The position numbers and the translations under genes are program-made. 14,833 nt of DNA from an uncultured Clostridia bacterium (GTDB lineage Bacteria; Bacillota; Clostridia; Christensenellales; Borkfalkiaceae), in the NCBI GenBank assembly GCA_947589585.1, contig CANQCA010000027.1, positions 1-14,833 on the forward strand, in the 5' to 3' direction. Below, piece after piece: positions 1 through 7,600 of the stretch. The stretch's first letter is position 1, and each line of letters opens with the position of its first letter. Below the pieces are notes generated by a model. That model was not told the origin of the DNA. It was given only the letters and a program-made list of their open reading frames with translations, and did no database searches.

Positions 1-504
1 GACGGCGAGGCGGGCAATGCCGCGGCGCGCATGCTCACAAAGCTCGAAACAGCGTACGAAGAAATTAAAGATGAGCGCAGAGAGGCGCACAAAGAGGAGA
101 ATGCCGGCTCTTCCGACGGGTTCGAAGAGGTCGGGTCTGCAATCCGGAGCGGCGACCTCGGCCGTGCCCAACAGCTTCTCGACGCCTTCAACGAGAGGAA
201 TGCAGAATGGCACTATCTGCAATCCGTCGTCTTCTATAAGAAGAATTGGATGAACGAGAGCAAAAAACAGCTCGAGATCGCCCTGCAAATGGACGGCGGA
301 AACGAAAAGTATAAGAGCGCCTACGAGAAACTCAAATCGCGCACGCAATACACGCAGCAGACGGGCGGCGCGCCCAACACAAATCCCAACCCCATGCCCG
401 CGGGCGATGAGATGGGGGGGAATTGGTGCTCCACCTGTGCCACGATGTGCTACACCTACATGTGCGTGAACTGTCTCTTCAACATCTGCTGTAACTGCAG
501 ATAA
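1..504 (+). CDS. J-domain (DnaJ-like) protein with TPR-like region and Cys-rich tail, 5' truncated
   Basis: The reading frame is open from base 1, so the gene starts upstream and 167 residues are visible. The first ~27 residues (AARMLTKLETAYEEIKDERR) resemble the last helices of a J domain, whose usual form is 'INEAYEVLSD'. The HPD motif would lie upstream and cannot be seen. A helical stretch follows (about residues 45-110, with SGDLGRAQQLLDAFNERNAE and a region around YKKNWMNESKKQLEIAL) that looks like tetratricopeptide helices. A Gly/Pro/Asn-rich linker then leads to a tail with eight cysteines in the last ~25 residues. Clostridia carry a family of J-domain/TPR proteins with such Cys-rich ends; their client is unknown to me. 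The role is probably an Hsp70 (DnaK) co-chaperone recruiting a specific substrate, but the HPD motif is needed to confirm this. The next gene starts 10 bp downstream, which suggests an operon. Confidence 0.8.
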   Translation, partial: DGEAGNAAARMLTKLETAYEEIKDERREAHKEENAGSSDGFEEVGSAIRSGDLGRAQQLLDAFNERNAEWHYLQSVVFYKKNWMNESKKQLEIALQMDGGNEKYKSAYEKLKSRTQYTQQTGGAPNTNPNPMPAGDEMGGNWCSTCATMCYTYMCVNCLFNICCNCR

Positions 505-514
505 GGGGAATGCG

Positions 515-1066
515 ATGAAGCGCCCTTCGAAGTCCTTCGAGATCGCCCTCTCCGCCATCGCCTGTGCGGTCGCGGCGCTCTCTCTGACGCTCGCATCCTA
601 TGTGAGCGTCCTCATGGCGGCGGGGTATCTTCTGGCCATCTTCGCCCTGATGGTGCCCCTTGCCAAAAATTTCATATGGGGGAACGTGCTCGCCTTTTTG
701 GGGGGCGTGATCCTCGCATACCTCTTCGGCGGGCTCGCATTCTTCTGGATGATCCTGCCGTTTGCCGCCTTTTTCGGGCTGCATCCCCTCGTGAACTATC
801 TGCAGCTCAAATTTACGAAGAAGAGCTTTCTCCACGCCGTGTGGTTTCTCTTGAAGGCCGCCTGGTTCGATGGGGTGCTCCTTCTCATGTGGTTCACGCT
901 CGGGGACATCCTCGGCATAACCGAGGCGGTCTGGTACGATTGGGTGAAGGAGTATCTCTATCTCGTCGTATTTGTGGGGGGAACGGCCCTTTTTGCGGGG
1001 TATGATCTTCTCATGTTTCTGTGCCAAAAATCCGTGAACGCGATCGTAAGGCGCATACGGAGGTGA
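515..1066 (+). CDS. Multi-pass membrane protein of unknown function (about 5 TM helices)
   Basis: This 183-residue protein is almost entirely hydrophobic. Likely membrane segments lie at about residues 8-28, 30-50, 55-88 (long, perhaps two short passes), 105-127 and 145-167. The C-terminus is basic (VRRIRR), which fits a cytoplasmic tail. The ATG at 515 is chosen because AAGGGG at 503-508 sits about 6 nt before it; the ATG at 510 is in another frame. The gene lies 10 bp after the J-domain gene, and its stop codon overlaps the ribosome binding site of rlmD, so the three are probably co-transcribed. I recognise no family-defining motif. An ECF-type or small permease-like protein is possible but unsupported. 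Confidence 0.75.
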   Translation: MKRPSKSFEIALSAIACAVAALSLTLASYVSVLMAAGYLLAIFALMVPLAKNFIWGNVLAFLGGVILAYLFGGLAFFWMILPFAAFFGLHPLVNYLQLKFTKKSFLHAVWFLLKAAWFDGVLLLMWFTLGDILGITEAVWYDWVKEYLYLVVFVGGTALFAGYDLLMFLCQKSVNAIVRRIRR

Positions 1067-1068
1067 AT

Positions 1069-2457
1069 ATGCAAAAAAACGATGAAGCAGTCGTGGAAGC
1101 TGAGCGCCTCGGCACGCAGGGCGAGGGCGTCGCAAAATGCGGGGATCTCACCCTCTTTGTTCCCTATCTTCTTAAGGGGGAACGTGCGCGCGTTAAGATA
1201 CTAAAGGTGAAGGGGAATACGGCCTATGCGAAGGCGGTGGAAATTTTAACGCCCGCCGAGGAGCGCGTGCGGCCGAAATGCCCTGTCTTTTACCGCTGCG
1301 GCGGGTGCCAGCTCCAGCACCTCCGCTACCGGGAGCAACTCAAATTCAAAGAGGGCCTCGTCCGCGATACTCTCAATAAGCTCGCGGGGATCGAGACGGA
1401 TATATCTCCCTGCGTGCGGAGCGAAAAGGACTACGGCTACCGCAACAAATTGCAGATGCCCGTCGGCGGCGACGGAGAAAAGATACAGATCGGCTTCTTT
1501 GCCGAACGCTCGCACCGCATCGTGGAGACGGAGGATTGCCCCCTTCATCCCGCATGGGCAAGATCGCTCATCTCCGCCCTCAAAAATTTCATGGAGAAAT
1601 GCGGCCTCGACGGCTATGATGAGGAAAAAGGAGGGGGGCATGTCCGCCATATCGTGGTCAGAGAGCTCAAAAATCACTTCATCGTCACCCTCGTCACGAC
1701 GGTGCGGGAGCTGAAGGGCATCGATTATTTTTGCCACCTTTTGGACGGCATTTTCCCCGAATACAGCCTCTTTCTCAATGTCAACGACAGAGCGACGAAC
1801 GTCGTCTTCGGCGAGGAGTTCATCCTCATCAAGGGGCCCAAAGAGGTGGAATGCAGCGAGGGCGGCATTGCTTTTGCGGCGGGACCGAATACCTTCGTGC
1901 AGGTCAACGACAGCGTGCGTACGAAGCTGTACGAGCGCATCTGTTCGCTGATAGAGGAGGGGGAAACCGTCGTCGATTGCTATGCGGGCGGCGGGCTTCT
2001 CACCGCCATGCTCGCCAAAAAATGCAGATATGCGTACGGGATCGAAGTCGTCGAAGAGGCGAGCCGCTGTGCCGACGAGCTCATAGCGCGCAACGGCCTT
2101 GGGGATAGGATGCAGAACCTCTGCGGAAAGGTGGAGGACCGCCTTGCCGAAATTCCCAACCTCGGTGAGGCGACGATCGTCCTCGATCCGCCCCGCACGG
2201 GCGTTGCAAGGAGCGTCCTCAGAGAGATCATGCAAAGCGGCGCAAAGAAGATCATCATGATCTCCTGCAATGCAGCGACGCTTGCCCGCGACCTCGGGAT
2301 CCTGACGGGAACGCTCGCGGAGAATGAGAGCGGAGAGCTCGTCAGGACGAAAAACGGGCATACCATGTACCAGATCGACCTCGTGGAACCGTACGATATG
2401 TTCCCCCAGACCCGCCATGTCGAGACGCTCGTTTTGCTCTCCCGCACCGAGGCATAG
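1069..2457 (+). CDS. rlmD: 23S rRNA (uracil-C5)-methyltransferase, RlmD/RlmCD (TrmA/RumA) family
   Basis: This enzyme transfers a methyl group from S-adenosylmethionine to C5 of uridine in 23S rRNA (U1939, and in some Gram-positives also U747). It has 462 residues. An N-terminal TRAM-like RNA-binding domain covers about residues 1-62. The [4Fe-4S] ligand pattern is C71-x5-C77-x2-C80 plus C157. The FVQVN motif precedes the Rossmann fold. The SAM-binding loop is DCYAGGG around residues 303-309, and the DPPRTG motif begins at D373. The catalytic cysteine is in SCNAATLARD (C400), and the C-terminus (PYDMFPQTRHVETLVLLSR) is typical of Firmicutes members. The start at 1069 is preferred over the in-frame GTG at 1021, because GGAGGTG ends just before it and the longer form would overlap the membrane-protein gene by 46 bp. 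Whether it modifies one or two uridines cannot be told from sequence. Confidence 0.95.
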   Translation: MQKNDEAVVEAERLGTQGEGVAKCGDLTLFVPYLLKGERARVKILKVKGNTAYAKAVEILTPAEERVRPKCPVFYRCGGCQLQHLRYREQLKFKEGLVRDTLNKLAGIETDISPCVRSEKDYGYRNKLQMPVGGDGEKIQIGFFAERSHRIVETEDCPLHPAWARSLISALKNFMEKCGLDGYDEEKGGGHVRHIVVRELKNHFIVTLVTTVRELKGIDYFCHLLDGIFPEYSLFLNVNDRATNVVFGEEFILIKGPKEVECSEGGIAFAAGPNTFVQVNDSVRTKLYERICSLIEEGETVVDCYAGGGLLTAMLAKKCRYAYGIEVVEEASRCADELIARNGLGDRMQNLCGKVEDRLAEIPNLGEATIVLDPPRTGVARSVLREIMQSGAKKIIMISCNAATLARDLGILTGTLAENESGELVRTKNGHTMYQIDLVEPYDMFPQTRHVETLVLLSRTEA

Positions 2458-2477
2458 AAGATTTTAATAGAAACTAT

Positions 2478-2515
2478 GCGCCCCCGCATCGCTCTTTTGG
2501 CGGGCGGCGTTTTTT
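2478..2515 (+). terminator. Rho-independent terminator after rlmD
   Basis: A GC-rich stem pairs CGCC-CCCGC (2479-2487) with GCGGG-C-GGCG (2500-2509). It has one bulged C and a 12-nt loop and is followed by six T (2510-2515). It lies about 20 bp after the rlmD stop and ends the housekeeping cluster. Confidence 0.8.
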
Positions 2516-2562
2516 CTTGGCTTGAAAAGTGCGTGATAATTGCATAAACATGAGAGATTTCC

Positions 2563-2591
2563 TTGACAATTTTGTATTTTTCGCGTATAAT
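2563..2591 (+). promoter_or_regulatory. Perfect-consensus SigA promoter for the lipoprotein gene
   Basis: TTGACA (2563-2568) and TATAAT (2586-2591) are separated by exactly 17 bp, a full consensus match to a vegetative sigma-70/SigA promoter. Transcription would begin near 2598, giving a leader of about 57 nt. It lies between the rlmD terminator and the lipoprotein start. Confidence 0.9.
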
Positions 2592-2620
2592 GATAAAAAA
2601 TCCGTATAAAATCGCTTTTT

Positions 2621-2648
2621 GCCCGCATTTATGTACGGGCGGGAGGAG
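2621..2648 (+). promoter_or_regulatory. Ribosome binding site with possible overlapping hairpin
   Basis: GGGAGGAG (2641-2648) is a strong Shine-Dalgarno sequence about 6 nt before the ATG at 2655. GCCCG (2621-2625) can pair with CGGGC (2636-2640) beside it. The shifted CCCGC (2622-2626) can pair with GCGGG (2639-2643), which would cover part of the ribosome binding site. The stems are only 5 bp, so any regulatory role is uncertain. Confidence 0.4.
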
Positions 2649-2654
2649 AATGGT

Positions 2655-4337
2655 ATGAAAAGAGTCAAAAGGTTCATTGCGGCAACGGCGGCATTTGCGC
2701 TCGCCGTCTGCTCCACGGGGCTCATCTCCGCATGCGGCGACGGCGATCATGTTCACGACTATGCATGGACGGTCACGAAAGAGCCGACCTGCACCGAGGC
2801 GGGTTCCCGCACGGGCGTCTGCAACAATTCGGGCTGCCCCGAGAAGGAGGTCACGGAGAGCGTTCCCGCCCTCGGCCATGCGTTCGGCAGCTGGGTGGAG
2901 ACCAAGATCGCGAACTGCACGCAAGGGGGAGAGGAGGAGCGCACCTGCACGCGCACGGGCTGCGGCTTTGTAGAGAAAAACGAGACCCCCGCCCTCGGAC
3001 ATGCCTGGGGGGAAGGCGTTCCCGTGAAGGGGAAGGAGCCTTCCTGCACGCAAGAGGGTCTCATGCACTACGAGTGCGACTACTGCACCGAGACGCGCGA
3101 TACGACGGTGGAGGCGCTCGGGCATCTTTGGAGGGTCATAGAAGAGACGAAGGCGCCCACCTGCACCGTGGCGGGCGTCGGCAAGATGCAATGCGAACGC
3201 TGCGGCGAAACGCGGGAGGACGGCGAGATTGCGCCCCTCGGCCACGATTGGAAGGTAACTTCCACGCCGGCGACCTGCACGCAGCCGGGCACGCGCACCC
3301 GCACCTGCACGCGCACGGGCTGCGGCGAAACGGAGACGAGTGAGATCGCGCCCCTCGGCCATAATTGGGAAACCTATTTCACCGTCGACCGCGCGGCCAC
3401 GTTCACCTCGGAAGGGGAGCGTTCCCACCACTGCGTCCGCTGCGACGCACGCGATAATATAGAGACCATTCCCAAGCTCGATAAAAACACCGAGATCGAG
3501 TATGAATTCAGGCTGCTGCGCAACAGCGGCGAGGCGGTCAATCAGAGCGATATCACCATCAGTGTTCTGGACGAGAGCGGCACCGAGGTCGCGAGGAGCC
3601 GCCGCTCCAGCCTCAACGGGGGCGTGTTCAAGGCCCGCCTCCTTCCCGCAAAGTACATGGCTGTGATCGATAAAACAACCCTTCCCGCGGGTTATTCGGC
3701 TGAAGAAAAGTACGAGGTGAGCTACGAAGACCCCGTGTGTAAGCTGTGGCTCACCGCCGCACCCATCAGCGGGGAAGCGGGCACAGGCGTGAAATATAAG
3801 GTGGGTTCCGTCCTCCATGATTTCCAATATACCACGGTGGACGGGAAGCAGCTCCGCCTTTCAGAGCTCCTCGAGGACTACAAGCTCATCGTGCTCAATT
3901 TCTTCTACACGGGCTGCACATGGTGCAATACCGAATTCCCGGGGCTCTCCAAAGCCTATAATACCTATAAGGATGACGTGTGCGTCATCGCCATCGATCC
4001 CGACCCCATGGGCGGCGACAGCGCGGCGAATATTGCCGTGTTCAAGGAGAGCCATCACTACTCCTTCGAATTCGTCAGGGATACCGCGAACGGGCTTGCT
4101 GCCCGCTTCGGGGTGAATTCCTACCCGCAGACGGCCTTTATCGACCGCGAAGGCGTGGTGGCCGACTATCATGTGGGCGCCATCGGAACGGACGAGACCA
4201 CTTCCGAGCGGCTCTTTACGCAGTACTTCGAGTCGTATATCTCCGACAGCGGATGGAGAGCTGCTTCTCCCGCCGCGGCGTATGCCCGCTTCGACCTCGA
4301 TCTCCCCGCATCCCGCAAGCAAACGCCGGCTTCATAA
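2655..4337 (+). CDS. Lipoprotein with Cys/His repeats and C-terminal TlpA/ResA-like thioredoxin domain
   Basis: This 560-residue protein is probably anchored outside the cell. The signal peptide is MKRVKRFIA followed by a hydrophobic stretch, ending in a lipobox I24-S-A-C27. Residues ~43-275 hold six related repeats; residues ~276-375 resemble a CnaB/SpaA-type beta domain (ITISVLDESG and LPAGY motifs). Residues ~378-540 form a TlpA/ResA/AhpC-TSA-like thioredoxin domain, with active site C421-T-W-C424 in the context NFFYTGCTWC and a presumed cis-proline at P491 (NSYPQTAFIDREG). Members of this family reduce or rearrange disulfides of exported proteins. The target here could be the cysteine repeats in this protein or in the neighbouring M60 protein, which is inference. 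The start at 2655 is set by the ribosome binding site at 2641-2648 and gives a proper signal peptide; the upstream in-frame ATG at 2619 lacks both. It has its own promoter and terminator. Confidence 0.85.
   Translation: MKRVKRFIAATAAFALAVCSTGLISACGDGDHVHDYAWTVTKEPTCTEAGSRTGVCNNSGCPEKEVTESVPALGHAFGSWVETKIANCTQGGEEERTCTRTGCGFVEKNETPALGHAWGEGVPVKGKEPSCTQEGLMHYECDYCTETRDTTVEALGHLWRVIEETKAPTCTVAGVGKMQCERCGETREDGEIAPLGHDWKVTSTPATCTQPGTRTRTCTRTGCGETETSEIAPLGHNWETYFTVDRAATFTSEGERSHHCVRCDARDNIETIPKLDKNTEIEYEFRLLRNSGEAVNQSDITISVLDESGTEVARSRRSSLNGGVFKARLLPAKYMAVIDKTTLPAGYSAEEKYEVSYEDPVCKLWLTAAPISGEAGTGVKYKVGSVLHDFQYTTVDGKQLRLSELLEDYKLIVLNFFYTGCTWCNTEFPGLSKAYNTYKDDVCVIAIDPDPMGGDSAANIAVFKESHHYSFEFVRDTANGLAARFGVNSYPQTAFIDREGVVADYHVGAIGTDETTSERLFTQYFESYISDSGWRAASPAAAYARFDLDLPASRKQTPAS
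2781..3480 (+). repeat. Six tandem Cys/His repeats within the lipoprotein
   Basis: Each unit of about 35 residues follows roughly (P)TCT-x2-G-x(6-7)-C-x2-C-G-x(8-12)-LGH-x-W. Two units carry an extra residue or two between the cysteine pair (CNNSGC, CTRTGC). The last unit is degenerate: its first cysteine is replaced (ATFTSEG) and it ends IPKL instead of LGH. Three Cys and one His per unit would suit a zinc knuckle or a disulfide plus a structural His, but no metal is demonstrated. The same family recurs near the end of the large protein at 4632-10850. Confidence 0.85.
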
Positions 4338-4355
4338 ACCGCATACGATCAAGCA

Positions 4356-4385
4356 AACGGAACAGGCCCCGCCCGTTCCGTTTTT
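4356..4385 (+). terminator. Rho-independent terminator after the lipoprotein gene
   Basis: AACGGAAC (4356-4363) pairs perfectly with GTTCCGTT (4375-4382). An inner GGC/GCC pairing extends the stem, and a T run (4381-4385) follows. It begins 19 bp after the stop codon. Confidence 0.85.
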
Positions 4386-4514
4386 CGTTTATTTTCTTAA
4401 GAAATGTCGCGCGGGTACGCCCACGCGAGGGGGCAAAAAACGGGGGAGAAAAATGCCCGTTTACGGCCCTTGTTTTGCGCCGAAAAATTTTTTGGAAAAC
4501 TTTGTGCGGAATTG
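4386..4514. other. Intergenic stretch with two hairpins and A/T tract, no gene seen
   Basis: No coding region is supported here. One inverted repeat is CGCG-c-GGG, TACG loop, CCC-a-CGCG (4408-4427), with one mismatch. A second is AAACGGG (4438-4444) pairing with CCCGTTT (4456-4462) across an 11-nt purine-rich loop. Neither is followed by a clean T run on either strand, so I do not call them terminators. An A5T6 tract and an AAAAC stretch (4483-4500) lie just upstream of the next promoter and could act as an UP-element. Confidence 0.4.
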
Positions 4515-4543
4515 TTGACAAACGCAAATTTTTTTGTTAATAT
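4515..4543 (+). promoter_or_regulatory. SigA-type promoter for the M60 surface protein
   Basis: TTGACA (4515-4520) is a perfect -35 box, and TAATAT (4538-4543) follows after 17 bp as the -10 box. The predicted start of transcription is near 4550, which gives a leader of about 80 nt. Confidence 0.8.
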
Positions 4544-4549
4544 CATCAC

Positions 4550-4569
4550 ACGATTTTCATAAAAATCGT
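4550..4569 (+). promoter_or_regulatory. Perfect 8-bp inverted repeat at the predicted transcription start
   Basis: ACGATTTT (4550-4557), a CATA loop and AAAATCGT (4562-4569) form a perfect inverted repeat starting 7 bp downstream of the -10 box. It could be a repressor operator or a 5'-terminal hairpin that stabilises the mRNA. Position and symmetry are seen in the sequence; either role is inference. Confidence 0.5.
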
Positions 4570-4631
4570 AGGATACAAGAAGGTTCGCCGAAAACTCCAT
4601 GGGCGATACAGTCTTCGAAGAGGTATGGGCT

Positions 4632-7600
4632 ATGAAGATGAAAAAGATCAATTATGCCGTCATCTGCCTTGCGGTCGCATTCTTTATGTGCGTCGCACAG
4701 CTCGTTTCCGTTCTTGTGGACGGAAGGCGCTCCGCCGGCGCCGCCACGCAGGGTACGCAGGGCGCGCAGGCCACAGCACCCACCCCGAGCCTCGGCGTTC
4801 AGGAGGAGGGCGTCATCCGCCCCGAGAGCATCGACGAAGGGCTCTCGCGCTATTCCCTCGCGGATATCAGCGGAAGGCGCGTCACCGTCCGCCAGCCCGT
4901 CATGGAAGTCTTGAAGGACGATATCGTGCGCGAACATGTCGACGTCATGGACGACGTGTATACGCTTTGGCAGTATGATACCGAAAAGAGCAAGACGGTC
5001 CCCGAAGCCGCCAAGATAGATTTTGCTCGCGATGCAAACGGCGAGGAGCTCCAGCTCGGCGATAAACAGCATCCCCGCTACCCGATGAAGGGGCTGGACC
5101 GCTCCCCCAAGGACGAAAAGACGGGCCAAGTCACGTCGCAAAAATACTTTTCCGCGTTCAAGAAATACATGCTTCTCCATCAGGCATGGGATTTCAACAC
5201 GCACTACAGCCAGATCATAGAGAGCGGCCAGCTCAAAAAGCACCCCGCCGCGGACTTTATCTACGGCAAGATCCCCGATGAGGCGAAGGCTGTGAGTATG
5301 CACATCGTCACCGACCCCATCTACCGTTCTCCGATGACGACGGGGCTCTATCTCGCCCCCGGCGAGAAGGCCACGGTCAAGATCAAGGGGCTCGGCGTGG
5401 GCGAAACGCTCACGCTCTATACCCATCATCAGGATACGATGGGCTATCAGGGCTACAACGAAAATGGCAGCGGCTTCCGCAATATGGATGAATATCTCAA
5501 ATATTGGGACGAGAAGATCATCGAAGAAGCCAAGAATGAAAATCCCAACTTCGAGGAGATGAACTACGGTCTCCACGGGCAGTGGCAGTGGCAGAACCAA
5601 AAGGTCCCCTGCATGGGCACGACGTTCACCATCGTCGGCACGGGGGCGGATATGGAAGTCACCATAGGCAGCATGTACGGCGGCCCCCTCTATGTGAAAC
5701 CCACCCAAAGCTATGTGGATATGGTGATCGATGGGGCTGTCCTCACGCCGCACTTTGTGCTCGGGGTGACCACCGTCGAGGAATTCAATGAGCAGCTCCG
5801 CACCGCGCCCGGGCTCATCGCCACGCTCGACGTCGAGAACGGCCAGCTCATCGGCCCCGCCGAGGATATGCGGAATGCCGACGATATCGAGAAGCTCGCC
5901 TACTTCTGGCACAGCGTATTCGCCATCGATATCTCCCTCAACGGCAGGGCGTACAACTACAACATGACGATGTGCTACGACATGCACGTCCCCGCGGGCG
6001 AGGCGGTCGCGCTCAATTCCAACTTCTGCGCACAGCCGCCCTATTGGTTCCCCATCTGCATGAACTACGAGACGCTCACCACAAAGGGGAACTGGGGGAC
6101 CTTCCACGAGCTCGGCCACGTGCAGGCGGCGACCTACGGCGTCAATTGGGGCTTCTGCGACGGCGACGGCGAGGTCTGGAACAACACCCTCATCCTTCTC
6201 ATCTACAGCATGCTTTGCAACATGGATAGCCGCGTCATCGGCGTCGAGCATGGCGACTATGTTCACCCGTACACGGCAATACAGCGTTCGCTGACCGTCA
6301 ACCGCGACCAGACCTACGTAAATAAGACGACGGGAAAGGAAGAGAAGATCGACGACTACGGCGAGCTCAACGAAGGCAGCAATGCCCACTTCGACCAGCT
6401 CTCCATGTACGCGACGCTCCTCCATTCCTTCGGGCCCGATAAGTTCGTGGATATGTTCTACACCTACAAGCTGAGCCCCAAGTATTGCGAGAACAAGCGC
6501 GCCGACTTCGTCTACCGTATCGGCCTTGTCGACCGTGTGAACATTCTCGATTGGGTGAATAAGGGCTACTTCGCCAACATCAAGCCCGAGATGTTCACCA
6601 AGGACCAGCTCGAGTTCCTCGAAAGCCTTCCCGATTTCGTCCCCGTCGCCTATGAGTGGGCGAACGGCATCGACGGGCATGAGACGGCGAGAAAGCGCGA
6701 CGTGGACGGCAAGCATGAGACCGTGTTCGACGTGAGCGAAAAATCCTTCGCCTCGCCCGGGAAGGTGGAAGTTGTGGCCGTCTCCGAAGCGCGCTACGGC
6801 AAGGCGAAATGGGACCCCGATACCGAGACCGTAACTTACACCCCGCCTGCAGACGTCACCGAATACGACCAGTTCGATATCATCGTGCGCACCGAGAGCG
6901 GGCGGCAGGTCACGATGAACGTGTGCATGCGCCTTCTCTACCGCGGCGTCTACACCGAAGTCTGGGACCTCGGCACGCAGGAGAATCCGCTTGCCGGCAG
7001 CAAGCAGCCCTCCATCGAACAGGCACAAAAGTATATCGAAGACCACAAGGATCCCACTTCCACCGAGACGGGCAGTGTGCCCGGCAAGGGGGACTTCAGA
7101 CACACCGAACTCGAATATTTCCACAGCACCTTCAAGTTCAGAGCGACCAAGAGCGGGACGCACACTTTCTATGTGAGGGCGGACGACGTCTCCAAGGTGC
7201 AGTTCTTCAAGGGTAAGAATAGCGCAGAAGGAGAAGCCGACTGTACCATTTCCACCCGGGGCCTCTATAATTTCTCCGAGGATACGAAGTACAAATGGGA
7301 AGTCGAATTGCAGGAGAACGACGTCATCTTTATCTCGGCGGAGCTTACAAACTGGGGCGGCCTCGGCAACTTGCATATCGGTCTGCGCATGCCCGGAGAT
7401 GAGGAAGTCGCCGTAAAGGATATCAAGGATATTCCTCTCGAGAATATCATCAATCCCAAAGTCACCGACGCAGACCTCAAAAAGGCGGATGAGTTCAAGG
7501 GCTGGCAGCCGCAGTTCGTCGACAGCATCAAGAACGCCACCATCGACAATCAGACGCCCAACACGGGCTGGAAAGTGCTTCTCGCGCCCAAAGCCGAAAA

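Noticed and set aside
1246..2418. A 390-codon open frame on the - strand
   Set aside because: It is an antisense shadow of rlmD, which has all catalytic motifs.
1980..3827. A 615-codon open frame on the - strand spanning rlmD and the lipoprotein gene
   Set aside because: It runs across a terminator and a perfect + strand promoter and opposes two well-supported genes. Its Ala/Arg-rich translation has no recognisable domain.
4599..4631. Upstream ATG start for the M60 protein
   Set aside because: No ribosome binding site lies at suitable distance from 4599, and the extra 11 residues would put acidic residues before the signal peptide. The ATG at 4632 has GAGG about 8 nt upstream and a basic N-terminus.
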